Assembly (NCBI GenBank): GCA_028281465.1
Contig: JANQJV010000081.1
Coordinates: 1 to 33,557 of the forward strand
DNA length: 33,557 bases
Origin: Azospirillaceae bacterium
GTDB taxonomy: Bacteria > Pseudomonadota > Alphaproteobacteria > Azospirillales > Azospirillaceae
Direction of reading: 5' to 3'
Both the position numbers and the translations under genes were made by a program. The notes under the pieces were generated by a model. The model was not told the DNA's origin and ran no database searches. It was given only the letters and a program-made list of their open reading frames with translations. The first letter of the stretch is position 1; every line of letters starts with the position of its first letter. Below are positions 1-6,817 of the stretch, in pieces.

Positions 1-98
1 TCCAGCCGGCCCGGACCACGTCCAGCGGCAGGCCGCCAAGATTGGCGGCGGTCCAGCCGGCAGGGATGCCGGCGCTCCTCGTTCAGCGCCGAAACCGA
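1..98. repeat. GC-rich hairpin repeat, copy R1 (cut by window edge)
   Basis: This is the right part of a dispersed repeat seen again at 16918-17122 and 33056-33175. Shared blocks include CCGGCCCGGACCACG, GGCGGCGGTCCAGCCGG, GATGCCGGCGCTCCT and GTTCAGCGCCGAAACCGA. The blocks contain many GCCGGC/GGCGGC inverted segments, so the transcript or single strand would fold into strong hairpins. The left end lies outside the window. No protein is expected here. Confidence 0.75.
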
Positions 99-156
99 AT
101 CCGTGCGAGGCGTTCTCGACAAGATCATGACCGGCCTCTGATCCGGACGCCCGTTC

Positions 157-421
157 GTGATCGAAGGCGCAGATGTCGCCCGCCGCTTCGTTTCGGCTTA
201 CTATGATGTCTATGGCTCGTCGGTGCTCCCATCGCACCGGCATGCCTTCACCGACATCATTTCGCATCACCTACCACCCGCACGTCCATTGCCTGGTGAC
301 CGGTGGTGGCGTGTCGGCCGACGGCCGACACTGGCATCCGCCGGTCCGGGACGGCGTCCTGGTACCAGTCAAGGCGCTCGCCAAGCTGGTTCGCAACAAT
401 GGCGCCGCCCTGCTTCTCAAT
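157..421 (+). pseudogene. IS91-family transposase remnant
   Basis: Two neighbouring frames give pieces of one transposase. From 157 one frame reads DVARRFVSAYYDVYGS and VLPSHRH, which resembles the N-terminal part of IS91-type proteins. From about 260 the next frame reads YHPHVHCLVTGGGVSADG followed by VLVPVKALAKL, a strongly recognisable central block of the IS91/Y2-type putative transposase family (HPHVHCLVTGGG). The intervening part, the N-terminal zinc-finger portion and the catalytic C-terminal half are missing, and the frame is broken. It ends directly at a 13-bp tandem repeat. It is a non-functional scar of an insertion. Confidence 0.7.
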
Positions 422-486
422 GACGACGATCTGGGACGACGATCTGGGACGACGATCTGGGACGACGATCTGGGACGACGATCTGG
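422..486. repeat. 13-bp tandem repeat, five perfect copies
   Basis: The unit GACGACGATCTGG occurs five times without a mismatch. Because 13 is not a multiple of three, each unit shifts the reading frame. It lies exactly between the IS91-type fragment and the IS630-type fragment, so it marks or created the junction between two mobile-element scars. Identical copies suggest recent expansion. Confidence 0.95.
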
Positions 487-665
487 CCGCCCGGGCGGTG
501 GCACTCCGTGAGAAGCCGGCGGACGGTGGGCTGTGGACCGGAGCCAAGGTCGCCGCTTGGATGTCTGCCCGCCTGGGTCGGCCGATTTCGCCCAAGCTCG
601 GCTTGGATGACTTGCACCGGCTGGGCTTCAGCTTGCAGCGTCCAAGACCCTGCCACACCGCGGTC
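483..665 (+). pseudogene. IS630-family transposase fragment (N-terminal winged helix)
   Basis: The frame reads ALREKPADGGLWTGAKVAAW, then ARLGRPISP and LHRLGFSLQRPRPCHT. This is the winged helix-turn-helix domain typical of IS630/Tc1-mariner-type transposases (LRE-PADGGLW-G-KVA-W ... RLGF-L--PRPRH). The DDE catalytic domain that should follow is absent: after about 665 the frame stays open to 830 but no family sequence is recognisable. The start is fused into the 13-bp repeat. It is a decayed fragment, not an active element. Confidence 0.7.
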
Positions 666-905
666 GATGCCATGTATGGTATCGGCCGCACCGTTGTGGA
701 GGTGAGCGGCATCGACGGTTCCGTCTCGGTGTGGGCGGTCAATCCGAGGCGGGCGCTGTCGGTTCCTGAATCCTCGCATGGCTGGGTTCGGGGCCGCGTG
801 CTTGATGGGCGCATTTGTCGCGGCGCATAGTTGATCGGTCGTTCGGGGTCGGTGCCATTGGTGCGCCGATCCCGTCCCCCCATCAGTCTGGTCCGTTCTT
901 CGACA

Positions 906-2177
906 ATGCAAGTGCCGAATTGGTCGGCCGTCGGACGGGTGCCCGCCGTGCGCGTGCTGCGCCAGCCGGCCTATGGTATCCTGGCTGTCGGCTTCGCCGC
1001 GTCCCAGCTTGGGACCTGGGTTCAGGACATCGCCGTGCTCTGGCTGGCTTGGGTCCTGACAGAATCCGAAGCCTGGCTCGGAGTCATCGCGTTTTGCCAG
1101 TTTTCGCCGACGCTGCTGCTTGGCCCCCTTGCGGGCGCCTTGGCCGATCGTCGCCACCAGCTTCGAATTCTCCTTATCGGTCAACTGCTGGGCGCCGTCC
1201 AGGCAACCACGCTGTTGATGTTGGCGCTGACGGGAAATCTGACCATCCACGGCTTGGTCGGGGCCGTGCTGTTCCTAGGCGTCACGACCACCTTTGCGCT
1301 TACCTCGATGCGCGTCCTGGTTACGAAGATCGTGCCGCCCGATCTCATTGCCGCCGCGGTGTCGGTAAACTCGATCAGTTTCAACACGGCGCGCTTCACC
1401 GGGCCCGCGGTGGCTGGGTTGTTGATCCACTTCGGTCATGTCGAGCTATGTTTCTTGCTCAACGCCATCAGTTTTATTGTCTATGCGGCTGCCCTGGAGG
1501 TGATCCGGCGGCGCGGTTTGGCACCGCCGTCGCCGCCCCGTCCACCGGGCGGGCGGATCAGCTTGATGCGCGAAATGGCAGACGGTTTCGGCTATGCCGT
1601 GCGGCACCGGGTCATCCGCCTGCTGCTGCTGATTTATCTGGCCTATGCGGCCATGGGTCGGCCGCTGATTGATCTATTGCCGGCCATCGTCGGCGAGGTT
1701 CTTCAGGCTGATAGCGGTGCTTTGGCATTGTTGACCAGCGTTTTTGGCGCGACGGCGATCGTCTCGGGATTGCTTATGAGTCTGGTGACGCGCCCGCAAG
1801 CGTTGTGGTTCTGGATGTCGGCGGCTTTGGCCGCGCTCGGTGTTGGTACCTTCGGCGTCACGCAGGGAGGCGGTCTCGGTGTGGCGATCGTCGCCATGGT
1901 GGTGTTCGCGGCCGGACAGAACACCATCAATATTGCGTCGCAAACGCTGACACAACTATTCGTCGACGCTGACGTGCGCGGCCGAGTGATGGCGTTGCAT
2001 TTCATGATCTTCCGCGGTGGTGCGTCTTTGGGAGGCCTCGCCATCGGCGTGTTGGCGGAGGTATTCGGCTTGGGTCCCGTCTTTCTGTGCACCGGACTTA
2101 TACTATGCGTTGCGGCTGGCCTCAGTCTGGCGGTCAGTCCTGCGGGGACGACGGCAGGGGAGGACGCATCGCCGTAG
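906..2177 (+). CDS. MFS transporter, EntS/MFS_3-like exporter
   Basis: A 423-residue polytopic membrane protein of the major facilitator superfamily, probably a drug/proton or siderophore-type exporter in the inner membrane. About twelve hydrophobic segments are seen. The N-terminal half has GTWVQDIAVLWLAW and the loop GPLAGALADRRHQ, which fits the conserved MFS loop 2-3 motif; the central part has a typical MFS_3 (enterobactin exporter EntS-like) arrangement, and the second half has GRVMALHFMIFRGGASLGGL. I chose the ATG at 906 because the protein from there begins just before the first helix; the frame stays open up to a TTG at 831, but no clear ribosome-binding site supports either. The substrate cannot be read from the sequence. 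It stands alone, between transposase debris and a gene-poor stretch. Confidence 0.85.
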   Translation: MQVPNWSAVGRVPAVRVLRQPAYGILAVGFAASQLGTWVQDIAVLWLAWVLTESEAWLGVIAFCQFSPTLLLGPLAGALADRRHQLRILLIGQLLGAVQATTLLMLALTGNLTIHGLVGAVLFLGVTTTFALTSMRVLVTKIVPPDLIAAAVSVNSISFNTARFTGPAVAGLLIHFGHVELCFLLNAISFIVYAAALEVIRRRGLAPPSPPRPPGGRISLMREMADGFGYAVRHRVIRLLLLIYLAYAAMGRPLIDLLPAIVGEVLQADSGALALLTSVFGATAIVSGLLMSLVTRPQALWFWMSAALAALGVGTFGVTQGGGLGVAIVAMVVFAAGQNTINIASQTLTQLFVDADVRGRVMALHFMIFRGGASLGGLAIGVLAEVFGLGPVFLCTGLILCVAAGLSLAVSPAGTTAGEDASP

Positions 2178-2552
2178 CTCCGGGCGGCGGCCGGTTATCG
2201 AAACAGCCGCGGGCCTTTGCGCGCTGAGCGCGGGATACGATGGAGGGCGTTGTTGTCCGTTGCGTTGTCGAGGCAGGTCTTCGGGCGTCGCCGACGCGAA
2301 CCGTTCTGGTGTGGTCGATTTCAGCACGGTCTGCGTTTTTGAACCCATTTCTTGGAGCTGGTCTTGGAGCTGGTCTTGGAGCTGACCACACCCATTGTCG
2401 TTGGGTGTCGCGGCATCGGCCGATCTCTCTTTGCGGCGGAGGCGGGGCGCCGGGTGTCATGGGCCGGCGTGTTGCAATGGGCCAATCGCTTGGGTCGGCC
2501 GGGGGATCGGAGGCCGAGCGATGGGCAGCCCCACGCCTCCCACAGGTCCGGG
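2178..2552. other. gene-poor stretch with 12-bp repeat
   Basis: I find no supported gene here. Open frames exist on both strands but give Arg/Pro/Gly-rich shadow proteins without recognisable motifs. The only clear structure is an almost threefold 12-bp tandem repeat, CTTGGAGCTGGT, at 2351-2385. Confidence 0.6.
2351..2385. repeat. 12-bp tandem repeat, about three copies
   Basis: CTTGGAGCTGGT is repeated twice perfectly and a third time as CTTGGAGCTGA. In one forward frame it would encode repeated ELVL, but no real gene is supported around it. Function unknown; probably replication slippage. Confidence 0.85.
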
Positions 2553-3003
2553 TCAGAGCGCGGACTGTTCGGTGTCCTCTTCCACCCAGTCGACCGAAGG
2601 GGCGGTCTTCAAAATCGCTGCCGCCTGGTCGTCCACCTCAACCGTGACGAAGCCGAACCCCCCGTTGGGGAGGGCTGGCGAGGGTTTGCACCGGTTGTGG
2701 AATCGAGCGCTGTTCGTTTTCTGCCATGTCGGCCACCATGTCGTCGCCCCGCAGTCGGTCGATCTCGTCGTCGTTTAGGTCGACTGCGGCGCAGGCGGAA
2801 TGTTGGTGCACTTTCACGGGCGGACCACTGGTCCGGCGGGGTTGGAAACTAAGCGTGCCGGTTCCACTGGCAGCCATGGGCGTGAGCCGTAGGTTTGAGG
2901 CGAGGCTGCTGACGGTGCGCTCCGAGGCGCTGCGGAAGACGACGACATGGCTGGGACGTCCCGCCTTGGTGGCAACGGACACGCGCGGTTCAACTGTGGA
3001 CAT
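2553..3003 (-). pseudogene. subtilase-propeptide (I9)-like small protein, apparent frameshift
   Basis: From an ATG at 3003, preceded by GGGAG eight bases upstream, one minus-strand frame reads MSTVEPRVSVATKAG, HVVVFRSASERTV and, later, DLNDDEIDRLRGDDMVADM followed by ENEQRSIP. This pattern (exposed beta strand, then a helix DDEIDRLR, then a strand ending in an acidic ENE) resembles the I9-type prodomain of subtilisin-like proteases. The frame ends at 2638, but the adjacent frame continues with GGFGFVTVEVDDQAAAIL and SVDWVEEDTEQSAL to a stop at 2553. The two frames meet at a run of six G, so a one-base insertion would explain the break; the joined product would be about 149 residues. No DTG/HGT/GTS catalytic motifs are present. 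Either a compact inhibitor-like protein carries a real or sequencing frameshift, or a protease lost its catalytic domain. Family assignment is an inference. Confidence 0.45.
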
Positions 3004-3520
3004 GACCAAATCTCCCGAATGCGGTGGGTTGCCGTGGGCGTTCGGGCCGGTTCGGCCGCCGATTCCAGCTTGGCTGGTCGTGCTGCGGTCTCAGGCGGCG
3101 CAATCAGGCGGCGCAATCTGGGGCGAGGAATCGGTGGTCCGTCCGGCATCGGGTGCCAGCGCATTCTCGTTGATCCGATTCAGGTGTCCCACTAATAAGA
3201 AAAAATTATAGTAGAAATGAGATAATATTATTGCATTATCACTCAACGTACTGCTTTGTATTTACATGAAATTACGAAGAATTTCGGATGGGTGCGATGT
3301 TGATGTTTCGATCGACAGAGTTTCGAAAATGGGACCGGCGAAAACCGGGACGAGTGTTGGCCGACCCTTCGATCTCATCAGGTCAGGCGCAATCAGTGCA
3401 ACCACCGGCCCCGAACATGTCTGGTCCGCGCGACGGGTCCGATTGAGAGTGCATCGCGCGGGGCCCACGTGTTCATGATCGGGCGCAAAGGGGCGTCAGC
3501 GTTCGAGTGGAATTCGGGCC
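3004..3520. other. intergenic region with AT-rich island
   Basis: This stretch between the divergent minus-strand propeptide-like gene and the Crp/Fnr gene holds no supported protein. Roughly 3190-3290 is strikingly AT-rich for this window (runs such as AAGAAAAAATTATAG) and contains an imperfect palindrome at 3221-3240. It could hold promoters for both flanking genes, but I cannot assign -35/-10 elements with confidence. Confidence 0.6.
3221..3240. promoter_or_regulatory. Fur-box-like palindrome in AT-rich island
   Basis: The sequence GATAATATTATTGCATTATC has inverted ends GATAAT/ATTATC and resembles the classic Fur operator GATAATGATAATCATTATC, but it is one base longer and imperfect in the centre. 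AT-richness makes chance matches more likely. If real, it could control either the minus-strand small gene or the regulator downstream. Confidence 0.25.
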
Positions 3521-4204
3521 ATGGATGCACGGGCACTGGGGCCGGACGATTGGGTACAGCGGTTTCCTGCACTGAGGTCTTTGGAGCCGGAGGCTCTGGC
3601 GGCACTTAGGCAGGGGTCTGACATCGTGCGGCTACCCGTCGGGGCTCGGGCGTTCGAAGCCGGTCAGCCATGCCGGCACTACCTGATGCTGCTGGAGGGC
3701 GTTGTGCGCGTTCAGCAGTTGGCGGAATGTGGTCGGGAGATCGTCTTGTACCGCGTTGGCGCCGGCGAAACCTGTATCCTGACGGCGGCCAGCCTGCTCG
3801 CCCAAGAGGACTATGCGGCCGAGGGCATTTGCGAGACGGCCGTCATGGCAGCAGCGCTGCGTCGGTCGACATTCGAGGTGCTCCTGGCCCGGTCCGCTGC
3901 ATTCCGCCGCATTGTGTTCCAGGCCTATGGCGAGCGTCTGACCCGTTTGATGTCCGTCGTCGAAGAGGTTGCCTTCGGTCGCATCGACGTGCGGTTGGCA
4001 CAGCGTCTGCTGACACGCCGCTCAGCAGACGGAGTCGTCATGGCCACGCATCAGGATTTGGCAGCCGAACTGGGATCGGCGCGCGAGGTGGTCAGCCGGC
4101 AACTCAAGGATTTTGAGCGGCGGGGCTGGCTTGGTCTCAAGCGTGGGCGAATCGGCGTCATTGACGCAGGTGCGCTGGCCCGTTTGGCCAATTCAGGTGG
4201 CTGA
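3521..4204 (+). CDS. Crp/Fnr-family transcriptional regulator
   Basis: A 227-residue cytoplasmic regulator. Residues about 15-130 form a cyclic-nucleotide-binding-type beta-barrel (RLPVGARAFEAGQPC, YLMLLEGVVRV), followed by a long dimer helix and a winged helix-turn-helix with THQDLAAELGSAREVVSRQL at about residues 175-195. Four cysteines lie in the sensor domain (AGQPC, AECGRE, GETCIL, EGICET); the last two sit in a GETC-LTAASLL stretch that recurs in regulators found beside DUF2892 and sulfur-handling genes. It lacks the FNR-type N-terminal cysteine cluster. It is followed in the same direction by DUF2892, Rieske and DsrE-like genes, which it probably controls. A sulfide, redox or NO signal is possible but is inference. 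Confidence 0.88.
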   Translation: MDARALGPDDWVQRFPALRSLEPEALAALRQGSDIVRLPVGARAFEAGQPCRHYLMLLEGVVRVQQLAECGREIVLYRVGAGETCILTAASLLAQEDYAAEGICETAVMAAALRRSTFEVLLARSAAFRRIVFQAYGERLTRLMSVVEEVAFGRIDVRLAQRLLTRRSADGVVMATHQDLAAELGSAREVVSRQLKDFERRGWLGLKRGRIGVIDAGALARLANSGG

Positions 4205-4226
4205 ACCACCCTCCGGCGTCACCGGT

Positions 4227-4239
4227 GTGACAAAGTCAC
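4227..4239. promoter_or_regulatory. 13-bp palindrome, candidate Crp/Fnr operator
   Basis: GTGACAAAGTCAC is a perfect 5-3-5 inverted repeat lying between the regulator gene and the DUF2892 gene, 67 bp before the DUF2892 start. Crp-type proteins bind TGTGA/TCACA-like half-sites; here the half-sites GTGAC and GTCAC have a shorter spacer than the usual Crp site. Position and symmetry make it the best operator candidate for the downstream three genes. No binding is proven. Confidence 0.4.
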
Positions 4240-4306
4240 CGATCGGGGTGGGTGCCCTGGGTCAGGATTCCGCCGTCCAATCTGCCGACGGAAAGGAGTC
4301 TCCGCC

Positions 4307-4492
4307 ATGACCGCCAATATCGGCATCCTCGACCGCGCGCTGCGTGTTCTGCTGGGTGTCGGCTTGATCGCCATTGTCTTTGTCGGACCCGAGACGCCAT
4401 GGGGTTGGATCGGCGTCGTGCCCCTGCTCACCGCCGCGGTCCGGTTCTGCCCGGCCTACCGATTGCTCGGCCTGCGCACCTGCGCCGGGTGA
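4307..4492 (+). CDS. DUF2892 (YgaP-type) small membrane protein
   Basis: A 61-residue inner-membrane protein. The start MTANIGILDRALRVLLGVGL, the two hydrophobic segments (about residues 12-27 and 31-47) and the end FCPAYRLLGLRTC are characteristic of the DUF2892 family, which also forms the membrane part of the rhodanese YgaP. The ATG at 4307 has AAAGGAG nine bases upstream. It is 29 bp before the Rieske gene, so the two are probably cotranscribed. DUF2892 proteins often sit beside rhodaneses, DsrE-like proteins and thiol/sulfide regulators; the molecular role is not established. Confidence 0.85.
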   Translation: MTANIGILDRALRVLLGVGLIAIVFVGPETPWGWIGVVPLLTAAVRFCPAYRLLGLRTCAG

Positions 4493-4521
4493 ATCCCACC
4501 ATCCCATCAAGGAGAGATGCC

Positions 4522-5094
4522 ATGTCCGCAACCCTGGCGGCCGGCCCCGGCGGGGCATCGGCTGGCCTACCGCATCCCGACGGCGCCACCCGGCGTGACC
4601 TTCTGATCCTTGCGACGGCGGCCATGGGCAGTCTTGGCGCGGCCGTTGCCACATGGCCCTTCATCGACAGCATGAATCCGGCGCGCGATACCGCCGCCCT
4701 GGCCAGTATCGACGTCGATCTGGCGCCGATCGCCATAGGCCAGGCGGTCACGGTGCTGTGGCGCGGCAGGCCCGTATTCATCCGCCACCGCACCGCCGCC
4801 GATATCGCCGCCGCGGCCGCCGTGCCCTTGGATAGGCTGCCCGACCCCGAGCCGGACTCGGCGCGGGTCCAGCGGCCGGAGTGGCTGGTGATGATTGGTG
4901 TCTGCACGCATCTCGGTTGCGTGCCCAAGGGCCAGGCGACCGGCGACCCGAAAGGCGATTTCGGCGGTTGGTTCTGCGTCTGCCACGGGTCGCACTACGA
5001 CACCGCCGGCCGCATCCGAAAGGGGCCGGCTCCGCGCAACCTGGATCTGCCGCCCTACCGCTTTCTGGACGACACCACACTCCGCTTAGGCTGA
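4522..5094 (+). CDS. petA: Rieske iron-sulfur protein, ubiquinol-cytochrome c reductase type
   Basis: A 190-residue membrane-anchored Rieske protein. An RRDLL motif at about residue 24 precedes one hydrophobic helix (about 30-50), matching the Tat-type anchor of bc1 Rieske subunits. GQAVTVLWRGRPVFIRHRT is typical of PetA/UQCRFS1. The cluster motif is CTHLGC (C128, H130, C133) and CVCHGSHYD (C152, C154, H155): by family knowledge C128, H130, C152 and H155 bind the 2Fe-2S cluster and C133-C154 form the disulfide. Val153 replaces the usual Pro in CPCH, which could change the redox potential. AAGGAGAG precedes the ATG. No cytochrome b (petB) or c1 (petC) gene follows, which is unusual; instead a DsrE-like gene does. 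It may be an alternative Rieske for bc1 or part of another electron-transfer module. Confidence 0.9.
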   Translation: MSATLAAGPGGASAGLPHPDGATRRDLLILATAAMGSLGAAVATWPFIDSMNPARDTAALASIDVDLAPIAIGQAVTVLWRGRPVFIRHRTAADIAAAAAVPLDRLPDPEPDSARVQRPEWLVMIGVCTHLGCVPKGQATGDPKGDFGGWFCVCHGSHYDTAGRIRKGPAPRNLDLPPYRFLDDTTLRLG

Positions 5095-5102
5095 TCGTCC
5101 GC

Positions 5103-5124
5103 TTGGTCCCATTTTGGTCCCATT
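5103..5124. repeat. 11-bp direct repeat before the DsrE-like gene
   Basis: TTGGTCCCATT occurs twice in direct succession, just before the ribosome-binding site (CTGGAG) of the DsrE-like gene. It may be a slippage product; a regulatory role is not shown. Confidence 0.8.
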
Positions 5125-5137
5125 CTGGAGAAACCCG

Positions 5138-5578
5138 ATGCAACACTTGCGATGTCTTGCTTTCTTCGCCCTTGGACTGTTTTGCGTGGCCGCCATATCG
5201 GCCCGGGCCGAAGCGCCGGCAACTTTGACCATTCTGACCAGCCCGGCTAACGAGATTCAGGGCATGGCCTTGGTCCTGGCCAATCAGGCCGCGCGTCAGG
5301 GCGCGCAGGTCCGTTTGCTCCTATGCGATGCCGCCGGCGACATCGCGTTGGCTGAAGCGCCGGACGCGGCTCTGGTGGCGATCACGCCGCGCGGTCAGTC
5401 GGTACTGGATCTGCTTCAGGGCCTGCGCCGGCAAGGCGGCACCGTGGAGGTTTGCGCACTGTATCTGCCCAACCGGGCCCTCACGGCAGGCGTCCTGGCC
5501 GACGGCATCGGTGTTGCGCGGCCGGCTGATATCGCTGCCCTGATGGTCGATTCGGCGGTAAAAGTGTTCGTTTTCTGA
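5138..5578 (+). CDS. exported DsrE-like protein
   Basis: A 146-residue protein with a signal peptide (basic start, hydrophobic LAFFALGLFCVAAIS, cut near ARA), so it acts in the periplasm. The mature part (TLTILTSPANEIQGMALVLA, then VRLLLCDAAGDIAL, LDLLQGLRRQGGTVEVCALYLP) has the DsrE/DsrF-like alpha/beta pattern. The cysteine in VEVCALYLPN sits where sulfur-carrying DsrE proteins have their active cysteine; another is in LLLCD. The ATG at 5138 follows CTGGAG at 7 bp spacing. It lies 43 bp behind the Rieske gene, in the Crp-controlled cluster. Most DsrE proteins are cytoplasmic; export here suggests handling of thiols or sulfide outside the cytoplasm, which is inference. Confidence 0.75.
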   Translation: MQHLRCLAFFALGLFCVAAISARAEAPATLTILTSPANEIQGMALVLANQAARQGAQVRLLLCDAAGDIALAEAPDAALVAITPRGQSVLDLLQGLRRQGGTVEVCALYLPNRALTAGVLADGIGVARPADIAALMVDSAVKVFVF

Positions 5579-5698
5579 AGGCGCCGGGGCCGAGGGGGCG
5601 GAGGGCAGCAGCATGGGGCTTGGCAGCGATGGTCCGGACACCTAGTCTTGAGGGGTAAACGACTATTCACTGACTAGGAAGATCGGGAGTCGCCCGCT

Positions 5699-6715
5699 GT
5701 GCCTGACCTGCCTTCCCGCTCTGCGGCGCCTCAGCCGGCGCTCGGCGTTTTTTCTGGTCTCGACCTGATCGGCGACGGACTGACCAAACTACCGTTCTTG
5801 CGTGCGGTGCGCGCCGCATTCCCCGAGCATCGCATCACCTACATCACCGCCGGACAGACCACCCTGGAGACCGCCTTGCGGCCGTTGACGCGGCCGCTGA
5901 TCGACGAATTCCTCACCGGCACGGGTTTGGGCCGGTCGCCGCGTGAGCTGGTGCGATCGTTGCCGATGGGTGCGCGGTTCGACGTGTTCATCGATACCCA
6001 GCCGGTGGTCTGGCGTAGCCTCTTGTTGCGTCGGCTGTGCCGGGGGCTCTTCGTCACCAATGCCTGGGGCTACCGACTGTCCGACCGACGTCCGCAGGAA
6101 CGGCGCCGACGCCCAGTCAACCTGGCCTTGCGCCTGGTCGAATTGGTCGAGCTGGCCAGTGGCCGGCCGGCCGTGGTGGACGGGGCGGTGGCCGTCCCGG
6201 CGGATAGTGCTGCCAAGGCTGCGGACCTGCTGCCCGACGGGGCCACCTATGTCGGCTTCGCGCCTGGTGCTGGCGGTGAGCCGAAACGCTGGCCACTGGA
6301 GCGGTTCCAGGAGATCGCCCGCGCGCAACAAGCCCTCGGGCGCACCCCCGTCTTCCTGCTCGGGCCCGACGAGGCGTCGTGGCTGTTGCCGATCACGGCC
6401 ACGGTGCCGGACGCGTTGTTTCCTTTGCAGGCGCGTGGCGTCTGGGGTCCTGATTTCGATCCAGTACACACGGTGGCGCTGGCGTGCCGGTTGGCGGCGG
6501 CGGTGGCCAACGACAGCGGCACGAACCAGATGATGGCCGCCGCCAATGTGCCTCTGGTCACGCTGTTTGGGCCCACCAATGCCGAGAAGTTTCGGCCGCT
6601 GGTGAGTCGTGGCCGCATCGTCCGGGCCCAAGACCATGGCGGCGACGACATGGCGGCGATTCCGGTCGGGCCGGTCGCGGCGGCCTTGGAGGCGGTGCTG
6701 GACGGTTCGGATTGA
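5699..6715 (+). CDS. glycosyltransferase family 9 (heptosyltransferase-like)
   Basis: A 338-residue cytoplasmic enzyme of the ADP-heptose:LPS heptosyltransferase type. The N-terminal half has GLDLIGDGLTKLPFLRAVRA, the usual IGDxxxxxP-R opening, and ITYITAGQT. The C-terminal half has VGFAPGAGGEPKRWPLERF, the donor-binding GA-KRWP block, then VANDSGTNQMMAAANVPLV and TLFGPTNAEKFRP, both hallmarks of GT9. The start is the GTG at 5699, preceded by CGGGAG. It probably adds a sugar to the LPS core or a related surface glycan. The acceptor and sugar cannot be read. It stands 120 bp after the DsrE-like gene. Confidence 0.87.
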   Translation: MPDLPSRSAAPQPALGVFSGLDLIGDGLTKLPFLRAVRAAFPEHRITYITAGQTTLETALRPLTRPLIDEFLTGTGLGRSPRELVRSLPMGARFDVFIDTQPVVWRSLLLRRLCRGLFVTNAWGYRLSDRRPQERRRRPVNLALRLVELVELASGRPAVVDGAVAVPADSAAKAADLLPDGATYVGFAPGAGGEPKRWPLERFQEIARAQQALGRTPVFLLGPDEASWLLPITATVPDALFPLQARGVWGPDFDPVHTVALACRLAAAVANDSGTNQMMAAANVPLVTLFGPTNAEKFRPLVSRGRIVRAQDHGGDDMAAIPVGPVAAALEAVLDGSD

Positions 6716-6817
6716 TCCGGCAGCTCCGGCGGCGCGTCCGTCGACCGCTTCTGTCCAGGGTGGGTCTATGCTAAGCGAAAGGCCTATCGTGTCGACCCGC
6801 CGCCAGCCAGAGTGGTC

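Noticed and set aside
666-830. Open frame after the IS630-type fragment as a full transposase
   Set aside because: No DDE catalytic motifs appear and family similarity stops at about 665.
2352-2852. Plus-strand 166-residue open frame starting in the 12-bp repeat
   Set aside because: Arg/Gly-rich, no ribosome-binding site, and it overlaps the better-supported minus-strand propeptide-like gene.
5641-5678. CCTAGTC...GACTAGG inverted repeat before the GT9 gene
   Set aside because: Seven-base arms with a 24-base loop are too weak to call a terminator or operator without further evidence.
5789-6637. 282-residue minus-strand open frame across the GT9 gene
   Set aside because: Shadow of a clear glycosyltransferase; no start signal or family.
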